64,000 nucleotides of DNA, taken from the NCBI RefSeq assembly GCF_947488135.1, contig NZ_CANKYW010000004.1:124001-188000 (forward strand). Direction: 5' to 3'. A model generated the notes under the pieces. That model was not told the origin of the DNA, ran no database searches, and worked only from the letters and a program-made list of their open reading frames with translations. A program made the translations under genes and the position numbers. Below, one piece after another: positions 34,739 to 43,568 of the stretch. The number at the start of each line of letters is the position of its first letter. Positions within the stretch are counted from its first letter, which is position 1. The stretch comes from an uncultured Marivita sp. (GTDB lineage Bacteria > Pseudomonadota > Alphaproteobacteria > Rhodobacterales > Rhodobacteraceae).

Positions 34739-35242
34739 ATGAACTCTTCGATCATCCCCGAAGGCGGCAGCTTCGTCGTCTACAAGACCCACATCATCCG
34801 CACTCAGAAACACCAAGGGCAGACACTCTATGCCCTCAGGGACATCTTGGCAGCCGCTGGATATGCGACCCGCAGCGTTGCCCGCGTCAGTCAACTCATG
34901 GCCGACGCCGCGCCGGGACTGGTGGTCCACCTTCGTCATGCGTCGATACCGGCATTCATGACCTTCGGTGACGATACAGCCGTCAGAGCAATGATGGCAC
35001 GACGCGCCCGTCAGGAAGCCTCAGAGTTCCTCTCATGGTTCAACTCAGATCGTGCCTCCGAAAGACCCATCCCTTCGAGCGTAGCGAAAGCTCTGACCAT
35101 CAAATCTATCAAGAGAGACAAAGCTCAGGTCACCGCCGAGGACACTGTAACGCTTTCGTTAGGAACCCTGTTGGGTCTCCTTAAGCTGCTCTCAGAGGAA
35201 CACGACCAGAATGCGTCGTTCTCCGAGAAGCTGACGCGCTGA
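34739..35242 (+). CDS. unidentified island protein, possibly BRO-N/antirepressor-like
   Basis: A 167-aa protein, first of three plus-strand island genes. The segment TLYALRDILAAAGYATRSVARV followed by MARRARQEASEFLSWFNSD loosely recalls the BRO-N fold of phage antirepressors, where a DxxxALGY helix is followed by an FxxW helix. The similarity is weak and visual. The C-terminal half is Ser/Thr/Leu-rich (TVTLSLGTLLGLLKLLSEEH). ATG 34739 has AGGA eight bases upstream. The partner genes follow within 50 bp, suggesting an operon. No function assigned. Confidence 0.6.
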   Translation: MNSSIIPEGGSFVVYKTHIIRTQKHQGQTLYALRDILAAAGYATRSVARVSQLMADAAPGLVVHLRHASIPAFMTFGDDTAVRAMMARRARQEASEFLSWFNSDRASERPIPSSVAKALTIKSIKRDKAQVTAEDTVTLSLGTLLGLLKLLSEEHDQNASFSEKLTR

Positions 35243-35288
35243 CGCCAATATGCAGCAACACTCTCAAATCCCGCCGAAAGCTCATCCC

Positions 35289-35636
35289 ATGACAATCTAC
35301 AATCGACCTGTGAAGACTGCTGCAACGCGCAAGGGGGAGAAAGCCCGCCGTCGCTGGTCTACGGCGCTCCGTTCTTCGGCATTCCGTCATCTATCGCCCG
35401 TTGAGGTCATGCTGAATGAAGAAGCCGCTATTGGAGACCTTCGACAGCATCCCGGACAGGAACGCGCAGCGTGGACGACCATGCGTGTGCGTATCGACCA
35501 AGCCGCACTCTTGGACCTCTTGCGTCAAAGACACCTCCGCAACACCGGCAAAGAGTTATCGCGCGCCGAAGCTCTGGCCGCAATCATGTCCGATGGTCTC
35601 GAAGCGCTCGTTAATAGAGACGAGTTCAGAGCCTGA
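35289..35636 (+). CDS. unidentified small basic island protein
   Basis: A 115-aa protein with a strongly basic N-terminus (RPVKTAATRKGEKARRRW). Its C-terminal half, MRVRIDQAALLDLL to SRAEALAAIMSDGLEALV, could be a ribbon-helix-helix DNA-binding domain: one strand with alternating residues, then two helices. This is a guess from pattern. ATG 35289 is chosen; the frame is also open from 35250 and neither site has a strong ribosome-binding site. It lies between the 167-aa and 334-aa island genes on the same strand. No firm family. Confidence 0.55.
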   Translation: MTIYNRPVKTAATRKGEKARRRWSTALRSSAFRHLSPVEVMLNEEAAIGDLRQHPGQERAAWTTMRVRIDQAALLDLLRQRHLRNTGKELSRAEALAAIMSDGLEALVNRDEFRA

Positions 35637-35670
35637 CTGGACATCTTCAAACATCAAAGGAAACAGCATC

Positions 35671-36675
35671 ATGTCCGAATGGTTCACTGCCGACGGCACT
35701 CCCTCACCATCAACCAGCAACCTGACGCCCGAAGCTTTCTTCGCGGAAGAACCCGCATCCCGCGCCCGATATGAAGTCGGTGGACGCGGCCTTGAAGTCA
35801 AAACGCCGTTCGACGGTGGGGCAGCACGTCTCGTGGCATCCCAGAACACTGAATACCAAGCCGGGGAAGACCTTGGCTATCAGGGGTCAATCATCGGGTC
35901 TGCCAAGACCGAAGGTGGCAGCCCCATCGTCAACCGTAAGGTCACTCTACAGGACCGCGTTACGTTGCCTGGTGGCATGACGACCAACGTAGCGGCTGCC
36001 GTCCAGATCGGCCTTCTGGTCCGCAATGCCGATGGCAGCTTCTCCGATGTGGTCCAGCCGGAGACCCTCAAGAACCCCGCCGAAATAGCCCGATATGGCG
36101 CGCCTGAGGGTGGCCCCGAAGCGGAACCCGAGGCGGCAGAACAGGCCTTCGACCTCGGGGATGCCGGACGGGAAGCTCTGAGCGTCCTCTCCGAAACCAC
36201 CATGCCCGGTGACCAGATACGCGCCATGGACGAAGTGCTGCAGCTTGGCGGGGTCTCCGAGAACACCATGGCGCGGCTTGCCTCTCAGGCAGGCATGGAA
36301 CCCGAACAGATGGGGGAGATCATCAACACGCTGCACCAAGCCTACTACGACGCGGCGACAGACCATCTGGCAGCCCACGGGGTCACTAATGAAGACGCCT
36401 TTGAGGCTTTCTTAGGAGACAATCCGAGGCTGGCCCGAGAGGTTCTCGATGGTGCGCGGGCGCTGGTCATGACGAACGACACTAACGCCCTGACCGATGT
36501 GGCTGACGCCTTCCTTGAACAGGCCGACCGCTACATGCCTCAGGACGTAACCGCTGCGCTAAACGAGGTAGGTTTACCCTATCGCATGGACGGTGGACGG
36601 GTCTTCGTCAACTTCGACGGACAGGACGTGCCGTGGAGTATCGCAGTGCGTCAGAAGCTCCTGAAGTTCCTTTAG
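35671..36675 (+). CDS. unidentified acidic island protein, 334 aa
   Basis: I do not recognise a family. The N-terminal part is rich in Gly, Thr and Ser with beta-like stretches (TLPGGMTTNVAAAVQIGLLVRNADGSF). An acidic linker (PEGGPEAEPEAAEQAF) follows, then a helical C-terminal half (residues about 165-310), ending in a short beta-like GGRVFVNFDGQDVPW. The protein is strongly acidic, has no signal peptide or membrane segment, and so is cytoplasmic. AAAGGA lies upstream of ATG 35671; the open frame further upstream overlaps the previous gene and is a shadow. Third gene of the cargo trio, convergent with the integrase. Confidence 0.65.
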   Translation: MSEWFTADGTPSPSTSNLTPEAFFAEEPASRARYEVGGRGLEVKTPFDGGAARLVASQNTEYQAGEDLGYQGSIIGSAKTEGGSPIVNRKVTLQDRVTLPGGMTTNVAAAVQIGLLVRNADGSFSDVVQPETLKNPAEIARYGAPEGGPEAEPEAAEQAFDLGDAGREALSVLSETTMPGDQIRAMDEVLQLGGVSENTMARLASQAGMEPEQMGEIINTLHQAYYDAATDHLAAHGVTNEDAFEAFLGDNPRLAREVLDGARALVMTNDTNALTDVADAFLEQADRYMPQDVTAALNEVGLPYRMDGGRVFVNFDGQDVPWSIAVRQKLLKFL

Positions 36676-36731
36676 ATTGCCCGGCGGGGAGGGGCCGATG
36701 CTCCTCTCCCTCTACCTTCTAGGGGGCCGCC

Positions 36732-38210
36732 TTAAGGCAATTCCCACGCTCCCTCTGGGGCCAGCGCTAAGGCTGCCTCAAGGGCTGCTTGTGTGCCGCG
36801 TAGTCGATCATCCAAGCCGCCATAGTAGCGGTTCCCTACTGATGCCTCAGCATGTCCCAAAATGCGGTTCTCGTCCCGCTCCGACGCACCACTCTGGCCT
36901 AGCCACGACTTCACGTTGTGCCGCAGAGAATAGACGACGTGCCGACGGTCTTTGGTCTCTTTGCGAAGGTGGCTCATTAACGCACTGGAGACCGCATCCG
37001 GGCCGCCTTCGCGGGCATAACGAGGAAACAAAGCTTGCGATGATTTGTGCTCACCACGTGTGGCGTCTAGCGCCTCCTTCGCTGCAACGAGGCCGTCTCC
37101 CACGAGTGGCACAGGGCGCACTGAGGTCTTTGTTTTCAACTGACGCTCATCGTTCCACCTTACCCATAAATGCGGGGCCGCATGGCTTAGAACAACGTCT
37201 TCGATCTGCAGACCAGTGATCTCTGCACCACGGCACCCGGTGGCTTGGAGTAGCCGCCAAATCAACCGAAGCTCAGGGATACGTACGTGAGTTAGTATGC
37301 GGTGTCTAACGGCTAGAAGCACATCATCTGGCAAGGGGTCACGTTCTTCCCACTCACTTCTCGGAGCTTTCATTACAGAAGGGGGTAGCGAGAGTTTTTC
37401 AAAGGGATTGAACGCTTCCCTGCGTAAGTCGAACTCAGTGATACCTAGAGAGATCATTGCCTTGATACTGTTGATTTCTCTTTGAACCGATGCTGGGGAA
37501 AGCAGCCCATTACCGCTCGCTTTTGGTGCGGACAATAGATCATCTCGAACCTTCCTTGCGTGCTCACGGTTCAGCGACCTTAGCGGCAGGCTATCGAGGG
37601 GTCCGAGCGAAGTCTCCAATCGGCGCTTGATCTTGTTGAAGGTATTACGTGCTGACCTATTCGGGTTTGCACCGAGACGCTCGCGCTCATAGACCTTGGC
37701 GGCATCGGCTAGGGTCACTGGGGGTGGTGTTGCACTGGGCTGAATTACCGCGCGGTACAGCAATGGGTCACCGTTTCGGCGCTCGATGTCCTCAGCAATG
37801 ATCTGGCGTCGCTCTTCGTCTCCTCCGTCCCCGAAGTGGTCGGCAAAAACACCTCGGACAGACCGGACCAACGCCTCTGCTTCGTCGCGCATGTCTTCCC
37901 ACTTTTCACGCTCAGTGCGTGGATCGTCGATGCTCGACCAAGCCTTCTGCTTGTAGAGTTCCAAGCCGCTATCGCCATAGGCCTCAGGAACACCGTCACG
38001 GGCATCAGCCACCAAGCGCGCAAAGGCAGCCTCAAGCGCAGCATGCTCCGCAACCAGATCAGCGTTTAATTGCTGAACTCGAAGTCGGCAGCGAAAGAAA
38101 GGCTCTTTGGAGGATGGATAGTGGTGTTTGAGGTCAGTTGGGATGCGACGACTGTAGACGTACTTGCCCTTGTTAATGACCACGTTGTCTAGCTTCATCA
38201 CCAGCGCCAT
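36732..38210 (-). CDS. tyrosine-type site-specific integrase of the island
   Basis: A 492-aa tyrosine recombinase. The N-terminus (NKGKYVYSRRIPTDLKHHYP) matches the DUF6538-type arm-binding domain common in alphaproteobacterial island integrases. A SAM-like core-binding domain covers about 165-285. In the catalytic domain Arg327 lies in TGCRGAE, Arg430-His431 in YSLRHNVKSW, His453 in LGHA, and the nucleophile is Tyr462 or Tyr463 in NRYYGG. The first His of the usual HxLRH box is Tyr427, a tolerated variant. The gene starts 95 bp from the tRNA-Asn end and faces into the island; arm-type repeats overlap its promoter, so it may control itself. Confidence 0.93.
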   Translation of the reverse strand: MALVMKLDNVVINKGKYVYSRRIPTDLKHHYPSSKEPFFRCRLRVQQLNADLVAEHAALEAAFARLVADARDGVPEAYGDSGLELYKQKAWSSIDDPRTEREKWEDMRDEAEALVRSVRGVFADHFGDGGDEERRQIIAEDIERRNGDPLLYRAVIQPSATPPPVTLADAAKVYERERLGANPNRSARNTFNKIKRRLETSLGPLDSLPLRSLNREHARKVRDDLLSAPKASGNGLLSPASVQREINSIKAMISLGITEFDLRREAFNPFEKLSLPPSVMKAPRSEWEERDPLPDDVLLAVRHRILTHVRIPELRLIWRLLQATGCRGAEITGLQIEDVVLSHAAPHLWVRWNDERQLKTKTSVRPVPLVGDGLVAAKEALDATRGEHKSSQALFPRYAREGGPDAVSSALMSHLRKETKDRRHVVYSLRHNVKSWLGQSGASERDENRILGHAEASVGNRYYGGLDDRLRGTQAALEAALALAPEGAWELP

Positions 38211-38217
38211 GATTGGA

Positions 38218-38237
38218 TGTATCCCCGATGTATCCCG
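38218..38237 (+). repeat. arm-type integrase repeats, right end
   Basis: TGTATCCCCGA at 38218-38228 runs directly into TGTATCCCG at 38229-38237, eight bases upstream of the integrase start. The same motif occurs twice at the left island end in the same orientation. Confidence 0.65.
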
Positions 38238-38304
38238 TAATGTGGCCCTCGGGGGCCATGCAAGCCCTTGTTTCTAGGACTTTCAGTGGGATAGCTCGAA
38301 GAAA

Positions 38305-38321
38305 TTGGCTCCGGCGGTAGG
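38305..38321 (+). repeat. tRNA-proximal attachment site copy (att)
   Basis: The 17-bp segment is the plus-strand view of the tRNA-Asn 3' end: CCA, discriminator, acceptor strand and part of the T arm. It is identical to 24498-24514. Integration left the tRNA intact. Confidence 0.9.
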
Positions 38322-38380
38322 GATCGAACCTACGACCAATTGATTAACAGTCAACTGCTCTACCGCTGAGCTACGCCGGA
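38306..38380 (-). tRNA. tRNA-Asn (anticodon GUU)
   Basis: A 75-nt cloverleaf on the minus strand. Acceptor TCCGGCG/CGCCGGA, anticodon arm GTTGA-CTGTTAA-TCAAT with anticodon GTT, T arm GTAGG-TTCGATC-CCTAC, discriminator G and encoded CCA. Its 3' end is the integration site of the island. Confidence 0.97.
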
Positions 38381-38450
38381 ACACGAGGCGGGGTTTAGCA
38401 ACAGTGGTGCGGCGCGTCCAGAGGGTTTGGCGAAAAAAATGCATCGCGCG

Positions 38451-39365
38451 TCAGGTCAATTCAAAAGGTGCGTCCGCGCTGAGGTGTTCGACAGGCGAAA
38501 CCCGGTTTTTTCCATAGAGATCAATCAGATGTGCCAGAACGTTGCGCGCGGCGGCTGGCATCAGGGGCGTCGGAGTGTCGGTATAGATCCGCTGTGCAAG
38601 CTCTGTGCTTGTGGCGGGGCCGGTTTCAAGCGCCTCGAGCACGGCGGTCTCGCGGGACAGGCGGTGACGGATCAGCCAGTCCAGACGTTCTTGCGGGGCG
38701 GTGATCGGTGCGCCATGGCCGGAATGGAAGACCGACCAGGTGCCGTCCCGCAATCGCCGACAGGAGGCCATGAAATCGGTCAGGTCGCCATCCGGGGGAG
38801 AGACAAGCGAACTGGCCCAACCCATGACGAGATCGCCGCAGAACAGGGTGGTGTCCCACGCAAAGCTCAGGTGATTGCCGAAATGGCCCGGCGTGTGGAT
38901 CGCCCGCAGGGACCAGCCCGCGCTGCGCAGTTCGTCGCCATCGGCCAGGCAGATGTCCGGTCGGAACGCCGCATCCACACCCTCACCGCCGCCGACAAGG
39001 CCACTTTGGGCCAAGTCCTGCATGACCGCGCTGCGGCCGCCTTGCGCGTCGGAGAAGGCATAGATCGGCGCATCGACCCGCTCGGACAGTGTCTTGGCGA
39101 GGGGAGAGTGATCGACATGCGCATGCGTCACGCAAATCGCCGTGACCCGCGCGGATCCGATGGCATCCAGGATGGCGGTCAGGTGCTGCATGTCCAACGG
39201 GCCCGGGTCGATGATGGCCAGGTCGCTCTCGCCCAGAAGATAGGTGTTGGTGCCGCGAAAGGTCATCGGCGACGGGTTGGGGGCCAGAACGCGGCGCAGG
39301 CCCGGGGCCAGCGTTTCGGCTGCTCCGGGGATGGGACGGAAGTCGGGTTGGGGATCGCGCATCAT
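38451..39365 (-). CDS. MBL-fold metallo-hydrolase with C-terminal winged helix
   Basis: A 304-aa metallo-beta-lactamase-fold enzyme. Zinc ligands are His81, His83, Asp85 and His86 in THAHVDHSP, His161 in TPGHFGNH and Asp178 in FCGDLVMG. The C-terminal region (about 235-300) looks like the BLACT winged helix of LACTB2-type hydrolases. Likely a hydrolase of thioesters, phosphodiesters or RNA; the substrate cannot be read. Two ATG codons in tandem (39365, 39362) are possible starts; the frame is open far upstream inside the antisense of the kinase gene, which is a shadow. Divergent from the EnvZ-like kinase. Confidence 0.88.
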   Translation of the reverse strand: MMRDPQPDFRPIPGAAETLAPGLRRVLAPNPSPMTFRGTNTYLLGESDLAIIDPGPLDMQHLTAILDAIGSARVTAICVTHAHVDHSPLAKTLSERVDAPIYAFSDAQGGRSAVMQDLAQSGLVGGGEGVDAAFRPDICLADGDELRSAGWSLRAIHTPGHFGNHLSFAWDTTLFCGDLVMGWASSLVSPPDGDLTDFMASCRRLRDGTWSVFHSGHGAPITAPQERLDWLIRHRLSRETAVLEALETGPATSTELAQRIYTDTPTPLMPAAARNVLAHLIDLYGKNRVSPVEHLSADAPFELT

Positions 39366-39455
39366 GCCCAACAAAGCATCAGCCCGCCCCAGGAATTGCA
39401 ATCCCTGTCGCGCCGGGCCGTTCCGTTTTCCTTTGGGCTGGAGTAGCGTGGCCGC

Positions 39456-40754
39456 ATGACATTCGACTGGCTCAAACGCTACATGCCACGCGGTCTTTAC
39501 GGCCGGGCAGCACTGATTCTGATCCTGCCGGTGGTGGCGTTGCAACTGGTTGTCTCGGTGGTGTTCATCCAGCGCCATTTCGAAGGCGTCACCGAGCAGA
39601 TGAGCCGCGAAATGGCGCGGCAGATCAACACCGCGCTGGATCCTGATTGGGTCGATGAGCCTGCGATCGCGGAGGCGTTGAACCTCGATTTCCTGCCCAC
39701 CACGCCCGATGCTGTGCCCGCGCACAACCTGCGACGGTGGTACGATTTTTCGGGCATCGTGGTCATCCGGACATTGCAGAACAACGTCATCGGGTTCCAA
39801 CGTGCGCATCTCGTGGATGATTGGACGGTGTTCGTCTGGGTTCAGCGGGATGACCTGCCGCTGACGCTGATCGAATTCAACCGGGAACGGGCGTCCGCAT
39901 CGAACCCGCACCAGTTGCTGGTGAACATGGTGGTGTTCGGTGCCTTGATGACGCTGATCGCCTACCTCTACCTGCGCAACCAGCTGCGCCCGATCACGCG
40001 GTTGGCGCAGGCGGCCGAGGCGTTCGGGCGCGGGCGCAATGTGCCCTATTCGCCCTCTGGTGCTGTCGAAGTACGTGCCGCCGGTCACGCGTTTCTCGAC
40101 ATGCGCGCGCGGATCGAGCGGCAGATCGATCAGCGGACGATGATGTTGTCTGGGATCAGCCATGATCTGCGCACCCCTCTGACGCGCCTGCGTCTGGCCG
40201 TGTCCATGCTCGCGGACGAAGATCGCGAGCCTTTGGAACGCGATATCGACGACATGCAGAAGCTGATCGACGCGTTTCTGGATTTCGCCCGCGGCAATGC
40301 CGACAGCGGGCAGCCCGAAGCGACCGATATCCCGGATTTCATCCAGACAGTTGTGGACGATTGCGCGCGATCCGGCACGCCTGTCACGCTGAAGGAGGCG
40401 ACAGGGCAGGGTACGGTGATGTTGCGCCAGATGGCGATGCGGCGCGCGATCGAGAATCTCATCGGCAACGCAGAGCGCTATGGTACCCATTGCGAGGTGT
40501 CGGTGGCGCTTACCGACAAATCTTTGCGGATCCGGATCGAGGATGACGGGCCGGGCATCGCCTCGGATCAGCGTGATGCGGCGCTGCGTCCTTTCATCAG
40601 GCTCGATCCCGCGCGCAACCAGGACAAGGGGTCGGGTGTGGGGCTTGGCCTTGCCATAGCGGCCGATATCGCGCGGGCGCATGGCGGTGTCCTGCGACTT
40701 GGCGAAAGCGACAGCATGGGCGGCTTGCGGGCCGATATCGTGATCGCGCGGTGA
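39456..40754 (+). CDS. EnvZ-like sensor histidine kinase
   Basis: A 432-aa membrane sensor kinase. Transmembrane helix 1 is at about 17-38, a periplasmic loop of about 110 residues follows, and helix 2 is at about 153-173. A HAMP domain comes next, then the phospho-acceptor His236 in GISHDLRTPLTRLRLAV, the N box NLIGNAERYG, the G1 box EDDGPGI and the G2 box GSGVGLGLAI. The SHDLRTPLTRLRL helix is of EnvZ type, so an OmpR-family partner is expected, but no regulator gene is adjacent. The signal is unknown. Confidence 0.9.
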   Translation: MTFDWLKRYMPRGLYGRAALILILPVVALQLVVSVVFIQRHFEGVTEQMSREMARQINTALDPDWVDEPAIAEALNLDFLPTTPDAVPAHNLRRWYDFSGIVVIRTLQNNVIGFQRAHLVDDWTVFVWVQRDDLPLTLIEFNRERASASNPHQLLVNMVVFGALMTLIAYLYLRNQLRPITRLAQAAEAFGRGRNVPYSPSGAVEVRAAGHAFLDMRARIERQIDQRTMMLSGISHDLRTPLTRLRLAVSMLADEDREPLERDIDDMQKLIDAFLDFARGNADSGQPEATDIPDFIQTVVDDCARSGTPVTLKEATGQGTVMLRQMAMRRAIENLIGNAERYGTHCEVSVALTDKSLRIRIEDDGPGIASDQRDAALRPFIRLDPARNQDKGSGVGLGLAIAADIARAHGGVLRLGESDSMGGLRADIVIAR

Positions 40755-40908
40755 AACAATCTTGCGTGGAGCAGGTGTTGCGACCTACGTCCTGCCGCGC
40801 AAATAGGCGTCGGAAACGAAACATGTTGAAAACGGCATCGCTTTTCTGAAATACATGGGAAGCCCGCATACTGCGGAATACAGAACGACTTGCACAGGAT
40901 GTCTCGGG

Positions 40909-41355
40909 ATGCCGGCATATCACTATGTACACGACATCATGCTGCGCGATTGCGAACCGTCCGGCATCGTCTTTCTTCCGCGCTATTTCGAGATGGTGCA
41001 CACGGTCATCGAGAATTGGCTGGACGAGGCGCTGGATTGGCCGATGAGCCAGATCCAGGGGAGTGACGGGCTGTCCCTGCCATTCGTGAACATCAGCGCT
41101 GAATTCCCGGCGCCGAGCCGTTTGGGCGATCGTCTGACATGGCGGTTGTCGGTGCGCGAATTGCGTCGCAGCAGCATGTGGCTCGAACTCAGCGCGACCA
41201 CCGGGGCCGAGACCCGCGTGTCGGTGACCGGAACCCTTGTCCTGTCGGAAGCAGTCGCTTTGCGCACGCGGCGCTGGCCTGAATCGATCGCGGAGCGGGT
41301 GAAGGATTACCTTGTCGCGCCGGATGCGAAATCGAACAAGAAAGTCGCGGAATAA
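40909..41355 (+). CDS. hotdog-fold acyl-CoA thioesterase (4-hydroxybenzoyl-CoA thioesterase-like)
   Basis: A 148-aa single hotdog domain. The motif RDCEPSGIVFLPRYFEMVH carries the catalytic-type Asp/Glu and the helix that follows it in the 4HBT/YbgC group. The next strands (LPFVNISAEFPAPSRLGD) are typical. It should hydrolyse an acyl- or aroyl-CoA ester in the cytoplasm. ATG 40909 is preceded by AGGA-like bases; the open frame starts earlier at 40855 without similarity. An aromatic role would suit a dehalogenase-bearing strain but nothing here links them. Confidence 0.85.
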   Translation: MPAYHYVHDIMLRDCEPSGIVFLPRYFEMVHTVIENWLDEALDWPMSQIQGSDGLSLPFVNISAEFPAPSRLGDRLTWRLSVRELRRSSMWLELSATTGAETRVSVTGTLVLSEAVALRTRRWPESIAERVKDYLVAPDAKSNKKVAE

Positions 41356-41357
41356 AC

Positions 41358-43568
41358 CTATCCCGCGATGTTTCTTGCCGCGGTGTACAGAAACTCGACA
41401 AGTTTGGTCCGGTCCAGAGGTTTCAGAAGAAGGTCGATCTCCAACCGCTTGGTTTCATGGCGCAATTGGGCAGACCGTTCTGCCGAAACAATAGCGCAGG
41501 GCAGGCGACCCAGGCGGCGCGTGAGTTCTTCGTAAAGCTCGGTTCCTGATGCGCCGTCCCCCAATTGATAGTCCAGCAAAAGCGCGTCCGGCGTGATTTG
41601 AAGGTCCTCCATCAGATCGAGCGCGGTTTCGGCGTTTTCGCTTTCGATCACGCTGATCCCCCAGCTTTCGATCAGGATCGACATGGCCCGGCGCAGTTGC
41701 GGATCGTTTTCGACCAGAAGCACGATCAGACCGGATTCCATCAGACCCAGCTTGGGCGAATTGCGCAGCGCAGGCGACTGGTTCGGCTTGGCCTGTCGTG
41801 CGATCGGTACGTTGAGCATGAAGCAGGATCCGCGACCGGGTTCGGACCACAGGCCCAGCGGATGACCCAATCGCGCGCAGGCACGCTCTACGATGGCCAG
41901 GCCCAGCCCAAGCCCGTCATTGTTGCTGGCGGTGGTGTCCAGCCGGCGGAATTCCTCGAAGATCGAGTTCTGGTCCTCCTCCGCGATACCGGGACCGGTG
42001 TCCCAGACCTCGATCCGGACCGAATCCCCGTTGCGTCGGGCTCCAACGACGACGCGTCCATGATCGGTGTAACGGATCGCATTGGTCAGCAGGTTCTGCA
42101 CGATTCGGCGCAGATAGGACGGATCGGATTCCACGACATGCGAGCTGTCCACGATCCGAAGCGTCAGACCCTTGCGTTCGGCCAGAAGCTCCATCTCGTC
42201 GCGCAGGGGATCGAAGATCTCGCGCAGCGCCACCGGTCGGATGTCGAAACTCAGCCCGTCGGTTTCCAGTTTCGAGATGTTGAGCAACGCGTCGATGATC
42301 TGTTCGGCTGCCCCGAGGGCCGTTTCGGCCTTGGCCAGCACCGCCTGTTCATTGGGGGTGTCGATCTTGTCGGACAGCGACGCCATGAACAGCTTGGCCG
42401 CAGAGAGGGGCTGCAAGAGGTCGTGGCTCGCCGCCGCCACAAACCGCGATTTGGAGGCGTTGGCACGCTCGGCTGCGCCCAGCGCGTCCTCAAGCTCCAG
42501 CGTGCGCTCCATCACGCGCTGTTCGAGGATCTCGTTCAATTCGTAAAGCTTGCGCGCCGCCTCGCGTTCGGCGGTCACATCGGTGCACGAAATGACAAAG
42601 CCTCGATCCGGCATGGCCCGGCCAAAGATGTGCAGGATCACCTCATTGCCGCGTTGCACTTCGAAGGAGACGGGCTGGCGCAGACCATCGGACACCGCCC
42701 ATCGCCGGAAAGACGCGCGGTCTATCCCGCGGGTGAATTGAAAAGCGTCGTCCAGATCGTCCAGCAGACCGATGAAGGACGCCCCGATCCGCAGTCGGCG
42801 TGCCGGGATCGACAACAGAATGCCGAGCTTCTGGTTCCAGCCCACGAGACGCGCGTTCTCGTCGAAAATGCAGACCCCCTGGTTGAGGTGATCCAGCGTC
42901 GCGCGGATCATGCGGGTCTGCTTGTCGCGCAGCTTGGCCTGTTCCTGCCGTTCGATCCGCATGATGTCGGTGATATCGGTCTGAAGAACCACCGTTCCGC
43001 CGTTGGCGGTGCGATGCTCTGACACCTGGAGCCAGCGATCATGGGTCAATTGCACATTGAACATGACGCGCCGGTCCATGTGCCGCTGACGCCGCATCTT
43101 GGCCCAAGTGTTGCGGTCCTGATGGTCGGGCAGGTTCAGATAGGCCGACCGGCTGACCCGGTCGACATAGCTGTCAAAGGCAAGTCCGGGTTTCAGATCG
43201 TTCGCCGTATCCCGGAAATCGCGGCAAAAGCGCGAGTTGCACATCACGAGGTAATCGTCGGGATCGAACAGGGCGAAGCCTTCGGAGATCGTCTCGATCG
43301 CGTCGGCCAAGTTGCGCCGCGCGGCTTCAGTTTCCTCGTTGGCGCGGGCCAGTTGCCCGTTGGCATCGTGCAGAAGATCGAGCGTGCGTTCCAGTTCGAG
43401 CGTCCGTTCGCGCACCCGCTTTTCCAGCAATGCCGCACGTTCGAACTGCGCATAGGCCGCACCCGATTGCGACGTGCCGTATTCGACGCGCCGCATCAGG
43501 CTGTCGGCGATCTTGAGCAGCTTTTCGTTCTGACGTTCCAGGCTGTCGCTCGGGTCAATCAGGGACAC
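41358..43568 (-). CDS. cytoplasmic PAS hybrid histidine kinase (NahK-like)
   Basis: A 736-aa soluble hybrid kinase without membrane helices. Order of domains: N-terminal coiled coil (about 10-95), PAS 1 (about 90-200), PAS 2 (about 220-335), a second coiled coil, HisKA with His382 in AAASHDLLQPLSAAKLF, HATPase (NLLTNAIRY, DTGPGI, GLGLGLAI), and a C-terminal receiver with Asp666 in LLLDYQLGDG and Lys716. The order matches NahK/ErcS'-type kinases. Its start overlaps the FIST-protein gene end by 14 bp, the usual partner arrangement, so the FIST protein is the likely sensor input. Confidence 0.93.
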   Translation of the reverse strand: MSLIDPSDSLERQNEKLLKIADSLMRRVEYGTSQSGAAYAQFERAALLEKRVRERTLELERTLDLLHDANGQLARANEETEAARRNLADAIETISEGFALFDPDDYLVMCNSRFCRDFRDTANDLKPGLAFDSYVDRVSRSAYLNLPDHQDRNTWAKMRRQRHMDRRVMFNVQLTHDRWLQVSEHRTANGGTVVLQTDITDIMRIERQEQAKLRDKQTRMIRATLDHLNQGVCIFDENARLVGWNQKLGILLSIPARRLRIGASFIGLLDDLDDAFQFTRGIDRASFRRWAVSDGLRQPVSFEVQRGNEVILHIFGRAMPDRGFVISCTDVTAEREAARKLYELNEILEQRVMERTLELEDALGAAERANASKSRFVAAASHDLLQPLSAAKLFMASLSDKIDTPNEQAVLAKAETALGAAEQIIDALLNISKLETDGLSFDIRPVALREIFDPLRDEMELLAERKGLTLRIVDSSHVVESDPSYLRRIVQNLLTNAIRYTDHGRVVVGARRNGDSVRIEVWDTGPGIAEEDQNSIFEEFRRLDTTASNNDGLGLGLAIVERACARLGHPLGLWSEPGRGSCFMLNVPIARQAKPNQSPALRNSPKLGLMESGLIVLLVENDPQLRRAMSILIESWGISVIESENAETALDLMEDLQITPDALLLDYQLGDGASGTELYEELTRRLGRLPCAIVSAERSAQLRHETKRLEIDLLLKPLDRTKLVEFLYTAARNIAG

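Larger units (their letters stand above)
24498..38321. mobile_element. tRNA-Asn-integrated genomic island with type I restriction-modification cargo
   Basis: The element runs between two 17-bp direct repeats (24498-24514 and 38305-38321). The right copy is the 3' end of tRNA-Asn including CCA. A tyrosine integrase begins 95 bp from that end, reading inward. Matching arm-type repeats flank both ends. Cargo is hsdM-hsdS-HNH-hsdR-DUF4145 on the minus strand, a serine recombinase, and three unidentified plus-strand genes. No conjugation, replication or phage structural gene is recognisable, so the element is either mobilised in trans or is integrase-only. By eye several genes are more A+T-rich than the core. 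Confidence 0.88.
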
